Of a stretch of 64,000 bases of DNA, positions 56,966 to 64,000 are shown one piece after another (within the stretch, counting starts at the first letter, position 1; the number at the start of each line of letters is the position of its first letter). The notes under the pieces were generated by a model that was not told the DNA's origin, made no database searches, and saw nothing but the letters and a program-made list of their open reading frames with translations. Location: assembly GCA_009809945.1 (NCBI GenBank), contig WTPW01000298.1:423269-487268 (forward strand), written 5' to 3'. A program made the position numbers and the translations under genes. Source of the stretch: Gigaspora margarita. Taxonomy: Eukaryota; Glomeromycota; Glomeromycetes; Diversisporales; Gigasporaceae.

Positions 56966-58571
56966 ATGTTAGTCACAAAGGAATTTGGTTTTTTTGATAT
57001 AGCTTTTTATATATTATAGACTTAATGAATCAATAGGCTCTTTACGAAAAAATCTTGGTTCAATTGCACAAATGAAATGAAGAGAAAAATTAAGCTAGTT
57101 GTCAGATATTGCTTTTGAAATATTATTAGTGCATACTATTTAAATGCACTGATAAATTATTTATTTATGTATCGTGAAATCACAAGAATATTAGACTCCA
57201 ACTTGATAAGTGATTTACGGTATGATTCAGTTATATCATTATTAATTTCTTAGAAATTAGTCTAGTTAGTCACATTATTCTTTATACGTATTTTATTATC
57301 TTATTTATATCATGTTTTAAACTATTATGGCGTAATCATTTAATCCGATTTTATTGTTGAGCAGAAGCCAACAAATATCGAAGTTATTTTAGTGTTCACA
57401 GATTTTTCTTGCAAAAATTTAAATTTAAGTTGACTCAAAATTTAAATTTAAGTTGACCCAACTTAGATCAAATCCGACCCTAAATCAATAAAGTTACGCA
57501 ATGCTATTATTAAATAAATAAATTTAAGCAATTCGATTTTATTATTAAATAGTATTTCTTACGATTACTAATATTAAAAAATAAAATTACCTTAAATAAC
57601 TATGTCTCATGGAAGACCTCCGTTGAAAGAAATACGTTTGTACTTCACAAAAAATTAAAGTGACAAGTATGGTCGAACGACCCTCGTCAAAAGTGTAACA
57701 CTGCGAAGAGGACTATGTTGATTTAGTTGGCCGATTAAAAGAACATTTAACTATGTAAAAGCTTTCAAAAAATGTAAGAAATTCGCCGAACTCCAAGTTT
57801 CTGGTTCTACAATGTCATTAAGTAAATTAGACGTAGATAGTATACTAGCACAATTCATTTTTTCAGCTGGAATTCTTTTTACAGCAATAGAAAACCACTT
57901 TGGGAGAAGAATTTGTGGAAGACTATAATACTGTATAAATATATTGAATGCAGAATGCATATTGATAAAAAAAAATAATAATAATCATAAATTAAATTAA
58001 AAATCGCAAAATTTATAACTCTTTTATAATTCTTTATATGCAACGAATAAATAAATTTTTCTCTGAAGCAGAATTAACCAATCAGAAACGGTTGTTCGGT
58101 TCCAGTCAAATTTCAAAATCAGCCACCGATGTTTTAAACCATTATTTTAAACAATAAAAAACGTATAAAAAACTGTTTAAACCTTTTTTTTTTTTACCAT
58201 CCCTACCGATTGCCATCTAAATAAATTAAATTTTAAATATTGGCTCTAAACTAGTCATCTTGTCTTTATGAACTCATTAATTTAAAGTAAAGGTTATTAT
58301 ACAATAGTAAATATCGAATAAATGAATGATGTTATATTGTATTTATATACTAAACGCGATTAATATCAATTGAATGATTAATTGTAAATTGTGATTTTAT
58401 ACTCATTCATTAAACTATTAGATTGAGAAAGACTGTTATGATAAATATTAATTTCTGATTTTAAAAACTTAAGGTTTAAAGAATTTTAATATAAAAATTT
58501 TTTTCTTAAAGTTTCTTAAAATTTATATAGATCAGATTATTTGTAAAATATAGAGAATATGATTAATAAAT
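56966..58571. other. AT-rich spacer
   Basis: No supported gene. A minus-strand frame at 57751-57960 (69 aa, MHSAFNIFIQYYSLPQ) has no recognised relative, although its composition is protein-like. An AAATTTAAGTTGAC direct repeat is at 57421 and 57444. CCATCCCTA at 58198 could be the lone right end of a hAT-like element. Confidence 0.4.
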
Positions 58572-58796
58572 GTGACAGATCATAATGAAATCAGATGATA
58601 ATGAAATTTAACTTATTTTATGACCGATTTTTAAATTTTTTTTGGGTCATTTTTGCTAGGTTTTTTTTTATAGTTAAGTTAGGATTTAGGGTTAGGGTTA
58701 TTTGAAAAAGAGTATAGATAGATTTTAGTAGGGCTTATATTTTTAAATCGAGACCCCTAAATTTCATTATGATCTGATTTCATTATGATCTGCAAC
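58572..58796. mobile_element. GTYGCAG-family MITE with telomere-like tract
   Basis: A 225-bp element with TIRs near 40 bp (GTGACAGATCATAATGAAAT... and complement of GTTGCAGATCATAATGAAAT), exact A/T-only 7-bp flanks AATAAAT (58565-58571, 58797-58803), and TTTAGGGTTAGGGTTA inside. This is the best-preserved copy of the family. Confidence 0.85.
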
Positions 58797-58892
58797 AATA
58801 AATGATATGGTTCTTTGTGTTGATGTGATTGGGAGGGAATGAATTCTGTATTAGTTTGGGATTTAGAATTCTTTTAAAACAAAGTAATTGTA

Positions 58893-59070
58893 CAGTCAAC
58901 TCTCTTTCAACAAACTTCTTTATAATAAACTAAAAATTTTGAATTTCATATTAGTTCAGTTAAAAATGGTTATAGTCCTCAAGAAATATAGTAATTTGAT
59001 ATAGCGGGCTTTTTTTTTACATCCAGAACCAACAGTTTATTATAGAAAGAATTTATTATAGTTAAATCTG
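58893..59070. mobile_element. Possible pogo/Tigger-like MITE
   Basis: CAGTCAACTCTCTTTCAACA and TTCTTTATAATAAACT at the left face a complement reading CAGATTTAACTATAATAAAT and TTCTTTCTATAATAAACT at the right. TA precedes the left end; the right flank is AT. About 178 bp. Confidence 0.5.
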
Positions 59071-61003
59071 ATAAAAGAAGAATAAATATTGTGCTTTAAA
59101 AATCATTGAGCAAAAATCAGAATCCTATGATAAATGGTTTAAATTGCTAGATTAAAAAGAAATTTAAAGTAAAGCTTGTATGTACTTACATATGTACCAA
59201 TATTATTTATCTAGCTAGATTGAATTTATGCCACTCTCTAAATGAAGTAATTTAAATTTCTGTTGTTCACTGGACCTTTTATTAAAACATCTTATCAGTT
59301 ATAAAATCAAAAAATAGTACATATGGATTAACTTGTGATATATTTACAAATATATGAGAAGTGCTAAATATGAATCAAATAAAAAAAATATGTAAATTGC
59401 CTGGTATTGATATGTGACTCTAGGAGAATGACTCAATAAAAATAAATAAAAATTAGAAGATTAATGGTTAACTTAAAGTCTCAAAGGGTGTTTTCAAGCC
59501 TCATTCTCGATGTAATTAGCTAGTGATTTCAATAGCATTTAGCTATAATTATATTTAAGTTTTTTGCTGATATAATTGAAGTTTTTGATGTGATTAATTA
59601 GTGATTGTAATGGTGCTTAATTAATATAATATAAATTATTGTAATTTATACTTGAGCATTTCTTATTATTCTTTTATTGATCAAATATTATCATCAAAAT
59701 TTAATAAAAATAATAATAATGTCAATTAAATATGAAAAATTGTTGATATTGGGAAGAAATTATTGATGGAATAGTTGGAATTGTTTTCATATGAGTAAAG
59801 GCCAAGAGATGGTAAACTTCTGCAATTTTTTTTTTGGGTTTCCTTATATTTTTATTTTTCATAAAAATTTTTAGTATAAGTAAAATAGAATTTGAATGAG
59901 AAAGTTAGTTAAACAATCTTTTTGAATACTCGATTAATTGCAAATTTTTCAAAGCCAGAAATAAACAAAAGATAGTTTGTTGTAAAATAATTGTAAAATG
60001 AAATGACAAACTCGTTTATTTATTTTTTACTAATAAAAAAAAATTTTTGAGTTACATAATAAACTTTATCAAGCTATGATATCCATTATAATGATAAATA
60101 CAAATGATCTGCTTAAATATTTCTGTTAAATTTCCTAACGCTTTTTTAACCTATTGATTTAAATGTTTGAGGATGCCCAAAAATATGAAAATAAGGTTGA
60201 ATGAATTCAGTTTAATTACAGTATTTGATAATATTGAAATGATTGGTAAAGAGAGATTTGGCAAAGTGCTTTCAGTTATAGTGTATATATTGAATGGTAA
60301 CATGATGATTATACAAAACAAGACATATTGTATAAATGCATAATAACATGCATGGGAGTTATTTGAATTTTTTATTTAAAAAAAAAGCATATTAAATTCA
60401 AAATAATGTATCTAGTTACAGAAAAGTTGTTAGGCATTCAAAAAGGTGTACTAGATTATGCTTCAGATAGTCCAGAGCAGCTACTGAAACCTTTTTTTAT
60501 TTATATAATCATCTATTTCATGAATATAATAATAGTATTTTTGATCACATGATTCTTATTTTTTTGGTTTAATACATATAACTGGATACAATACCATGAT
60601 TTCAAAAGTAATTTTTGCTTTTAACTAAAATGGTTTAATTAGTTGCATAGAAGTCTTTTATATTTTCTAAGATTCATTTAATGAATTTAAAATGCCTTTT
60701 TTGCTATTAAGTTTTATATATAAATTCATCTTAATCCAATATTTATCTTTCAAATATAATAATTGGCTTAAGTTAGTTATAATTTTTTATTTATGAATAT
60801 TATTTTATGAAATAGAATAGGTAAAATTATATATAATACAAGTATAGTGCATATACTCTAGAATCAGTATTATGTGACTAAGGTAGCTAATTTTGAAGGG
60901 TCTGAATATTTCTGAATAGAACTTCATTAAACATAAAAATATAAAATACAAGCATGCATTTCTGAAAATATCTGATATTCAAACTATAAGAAAATTCGCA
61001 AGT
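59071..61003. other. Very AT-rich spacer
   Basis: No gene, RNA gene or ordered repeat could be supported. Confidence 0.5.
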
Positions 61004-61338
61004 AGTCACTACATAGTAATATCTAAATTTTACTATGTAAATCAATTATAAGTGCTTAAGTAAAGATATTTAAAAGATAAAAATACATATTCTCTAAAAT
61101 TTTTATACAAGTTAGAGAAGTTTTTATTATTTAACTTTTAATTTTTATGTTCATTAAATAATTTTTTTTAACAAATTTTAATTTTTTCATTGAACTTAAA
61201 AATTAAAAATCAACTAATAAAAGTTCTTCAATTTATATAAATTTTTAGAATAAGTGTATTTTTATTTCCCAAATAAGTTTACTTAAGCAATCATAATCAC
61301 TTAACATAGTAGAATCTGGACTTTACTATGTAGTGACT
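61004..61338. mobile_element. 335-bp fold-back element
   Basis: AGTCACTACATAGTAA and its complement are at the ends; arms of about 165 bp share TGCTTAAGTAAA, AAATAAAAATACA, TTAATTTTTA and GTTCA blocks. The arms have drifted. No target duplication is clear. Confidence 0.7.
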
Positions 61339-61884
61339 GTTGTTAGTCATAGGGTAGCTTATTTTTGGATTAAAGATGAACATATATAGTACCCGAATAT
61401 TTCTGAGCAAAAAGTCATTGAATACAAAAGATGAGTATAGTTTTTCTAAAATTTCTAAAGTAATACCAAATATTAGCTTTAATCTAAATGATTATGTGTA
61501 GGTAACTAGAAACTAAAGGACTAGAGGTACAAATTATTGTAATATGCATACATGTTTAACAAGTTACTATTAAATATAGTTGCCAAATTTGACAAATTAT
61601 TATATTAAATATAGTGGCCAAATTTTGGTATAGATATCAAATTGCTCTATATTTAAAAGTAAATAAAATTGAAACTAATATGTTTAAATTAAAAATCTTT
61701 TTGTAATATTATAGTACTGGTTTTATAGTATTAATTTACAAAAAGATTTATATATATATATATATAGGATACATATTTTCATCATAATTTTTTGCTATTT
61801 CTACCATAGTTATACAAGAATTTTTATTTTTAGTATTTAATTTAATATATTATAAATTTACTATAATTCTAACCTTAAAACTAA

Positions 61885-62575
61885 TAAGTAAACCTTCTTT
61901 GGTTCCTAGTTAAAAGTTGTAGAGCTTATTTTTCTGATTCTAATAGTAGTTAAATCATCAAAATCGGCCTAGTGAATCCCAAGATATTTGAAATCAAAGA
62001 AGAGAATATAAGAATTAGCAAATTCACTATTATACAAACTATTTATTTTTCTTTATATATGTTTTGAAACGTATTTTTATCATAGTGAAAATTTTACTAA
62101 GAAACTAATAAAACTTGTTTTAAGAAACTAGCATTTTTTGAGCCAAAGAACAACTTTACTTAAGAGCCCAAAGTCAATTGTAATAATAAAATCTGTGCAA
62201 ATCATGATTTTTTATTTGATAGCTTTTTTTCTAACTTCTTTACATATGTTTTGAGAAGTTTTTTATTGTAGTAAAAAATTTTACTAAGAAAATAATAAAA
62301 TATGTTTTAAAAAACTAGCATTTTTTTGAACCAAAAAACAACTTTACTTAAGAACTCAAAGTCAATTGTAATAACAAAATTCTGCGCAAATTATAATTTT
62401 TCATTAATAGCATTTTATGCTTTGTATAACAGTAAATTTGCTAATCCTTATGTTCTCTTCTTTGATCCCAAGTATCTTGGGATCCACTTGGCCAATTTTG
62501 ATGATTTAACTACTATTAGAATCAGAAAAATGAGCTCTACAACTTCAATTAGGGGCCAAAAAAGGGTTACTTATC
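61885..62575. mobile_element. Fold-back element related to 6356-6920
   Basis: The left arm (61905-61995) has AGTTAAAAGTTGTAGAGCTT, TGATTCTAATAGTAGTTAAA and AATCGGCCTAGTGAATCCCA; the right arm (62465-62562) is their complement. The same blocks form the arms of 6356-6920. The middle contains a tandem duplication (62058-62405). Confidence 0.7.
62058..62405. repeat. Tandem duplication, about 178 bp
   Basis: Two units share CATATGTTTTGA, AAATTTTACTAAGAAA, AACTAGCATTTTTT, ACAACTTTACTTAAGA and CAAAGTCAATTGTAATAA. A frame opening at 62326 (101 aa) runs across the repeat and the fold-back arm and is not convincing as a gene. Confidence 0.75.
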
Positions 62576-63377
62576 TGTTATTAGTTTTTAGTATTAGGGT
62601 TAGGGTTAAGTTAAAGTTAAAATTAAGTTAGAATGAATTCTAAAAATAGAAAATTTTGTATAACTATGGTAGAAATAGCAAAATACCATGGTGGAAATAG
62701 TAGCCTCCTATATATATTTATTAATTATAACCAATTTTAGATTTAGATCACATTACTCTAGTTTTAGGCTACATGCACCATATAAAAAATACAATAAAGA
62801 AAAAAAATAGCTGCCAAATAGAAAGTAAATGATTTATTTTTTTTAATTTTTTTATTATTGATATCAGACTACTAGTAATAAGGTATAGATAATCAAAAAA
62901 GGACCCAGACATCTCTCATATAGATTATAACTGATTTGCATGAATTTAGACGTTTTTGCTACCCCTAAAATCAAGTAAATTTGCTAAAAGTTGGATTATT
63001 ACATATAAATTTTATAGTAATTTGCTAAAAACTAAATTATAACATTTAGTATTAAATAAATAAAAATAGTGCAAATTTTTTAAAATTGTAATTAATAACA
63101 ATCTGCACAAATCTGCAAAGTGAATAATAAAAAATTACAATATGCTTGTTTAAATTTTAAATGCTATAATACAATAAATTCAAATATTCATATATTTTAA
63201 CAATTTAATTTATTACAAAATACAAAAAAAAATTAAAAAAAAATACAAAAAATAAATACAAATTACAATTCCAACTATTATACTATATCCCAACTATCAT
63301 GCTACATCCCAATATTATACTATGCTCCTACTATCATACTAAATCCTATACTAACTATTATACTATGCCTCATACTA
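62576..63377. other. AT-rich spacer
   Basis: No gene is visible. TTAGGGTTAGGGTTAAG at 62592 is another short telomere-like tract. ATTATACTATG(C) / CTATCATACTA words at 63275-63385 form a loose repeat that continues after the next element. Confidence 0.45.
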
Positions 63378-63385
63378 AGTATCAT

Positions 63386-63671
63386 TAGGGTTCCGCAATT
63401 TGATTTGATCTTCAAATATTTGAATCAAATATTTGATCAAATTCAAATTCAAATTTGACTATATTTGATTTGATCAAATTCAAATTTGGCCAAATTTGAT
63501 TTGATTTGACAAATATTTGATTTGATTTGAAAATTACTATTAAAAATTCAAATTCAAATCAAATTCAAATCCAAATATTTGAATCAAATCAAATTCAAAT
63601 CAGGGTCAATTTGATTTGATCAAATTCAAATTGATCCAATATTTGATTTGATTTGAATTTGAGGAACCCTA
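63386..63671. mobile_element. hAT-like MITE made of AAATTTGATTTGATC words
   Basis: A 286-bp element with ends TAGGGTTCC and GGAACCCTA and exact 8-bp flanks AGTATCAT (63378-63385, 63672-63679). Nearly all of the inside is built from TTTGATTTGAT, CAAATTCAAA and AAATATTTGA words in both directions. Confidence 0.9.
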
Positions 63672-63679
63672 AGTATCAT

Positions 63680-64000
63680 GCTACTAACTATCATGCTATA
63701 TCCCATATTAACTATCTTGCTACATTCTGAACTATCATACTACATCTATGAAAAACCCAATACAATGTACCAACAATGTAGTGAAATGCACTAGCATGCC
63801 AGAATAACTAACAAATACCAAGCACAGTACAAGATATCAATACCACCAATGTGATGTGACAATAGCCTACTAATACAAATGATAAAATACTCCAATACTA
63901 ATGATAAAGATACACTACACTAAAAATGATGAAAGAAAATAAATCTTAGTTTTATGTATGGCCAAAGCTAAATTCAAATGCAATTAAAGTACCTGTCTAA
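63680..64000. other. Spacer to window end
   Basis: ACTATCATGCTA words continue to about 63745; beyond that no feature is supported. Confidence 0.4.

Noticed and set aside
57751-57960. Minus-strand frame of 69 codons
   Set aside because: Composition is protein-like but no relative, intron signals or repeat evidence supports it; left in the spacer description.
62326-62631. Plus-strand frame of 101 codons
   Set aside because: It runs across one repeat unit, a fold-back arm and a TTAGGG tract, so it is a composite of repeats.
1-64000. tRNA, rRNA or other structural RNA genes
   Set aside because: No convincing cloverleaf or conserved rRNA block was found by eye; a covariance-model scan would be needed to exclude small ones.

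Overview
The window looks like nuclear DNA of an arbuscular mycorrhizal fungus close to Rhizophagus (Glomeromycotina). This is inferred from very high A+T, short GT-AG introns, several kinase genes or relics of the compact HRD/DFG type with a Sel1-like tail, an AIG1-type GTPase relic, a P450, and very dense non-autonomous transposons. A few N bases point to a draft assembly. No species can be proven from the sequence alone.

Layout. 1-10 kb: nested short DNA transposons and fold-back repeats, two related ~0.5 kb segments, and a minus-strand fragment of a tandem-repeat protein (8.5-9.1 kb). 10.0-18.7 kb: one nearly full-length but broken LINE (RRM-like ORF1; APE endonuclease, reverse transcriptase, RNase H and zinc knuckle in ORF2). 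It is flanked by 17-bp target-site duplications and split in ORF1 by a 1056-bp palindromic element. 18.8-23.4 kb: a 4.56-kb hAT-like shell with an exact 8-bp duplication, filled with nested palindromic arrays. 24-34 kb: many small hAT-like elements, an AIG1 GTPase pseudogene (30.05-31.3 kb, minus), AT-rich spacer. 37.5-39.5 kb: an intact seven-exon cytochrome P450. 41.7-44.3 kb: a decayed kinase followed by a ~100-bp satellite. 46.4-46.9 kb: a small orphan gene with internal repeats. 48.5-49.9 kb: a probable solo LTR. 51.6-53.2 kb: a direct duplication. 53.4-57.0 kb: two divergent kinase paralogs, one with a single in-frame stop, the other frameshifted and fused to Sel1-like repeats. 57-64 kb: AT-rich DNA with more fold-back and hAT-like elements.

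Only two coding genes look intact: the P450 (509 aa) and the orphan at 46.4 kb (179 aa). The main biological interest is the transposon community. Ten elements end in exact 8-bp direct repeats, and five of them carry their own short palindromic or repeated word next to the termini. A second family has TIRs starting GTYGCAG, all-A/T 7-bp duplications and a telomere-like CCCTAA tract inside. A ~17-nt motif (GAACAASTTTRCTTARG) recurs in three otherwise different palindromic elements.

All boundaries come from reading the sequence by eye; no database search or alignment program was run.
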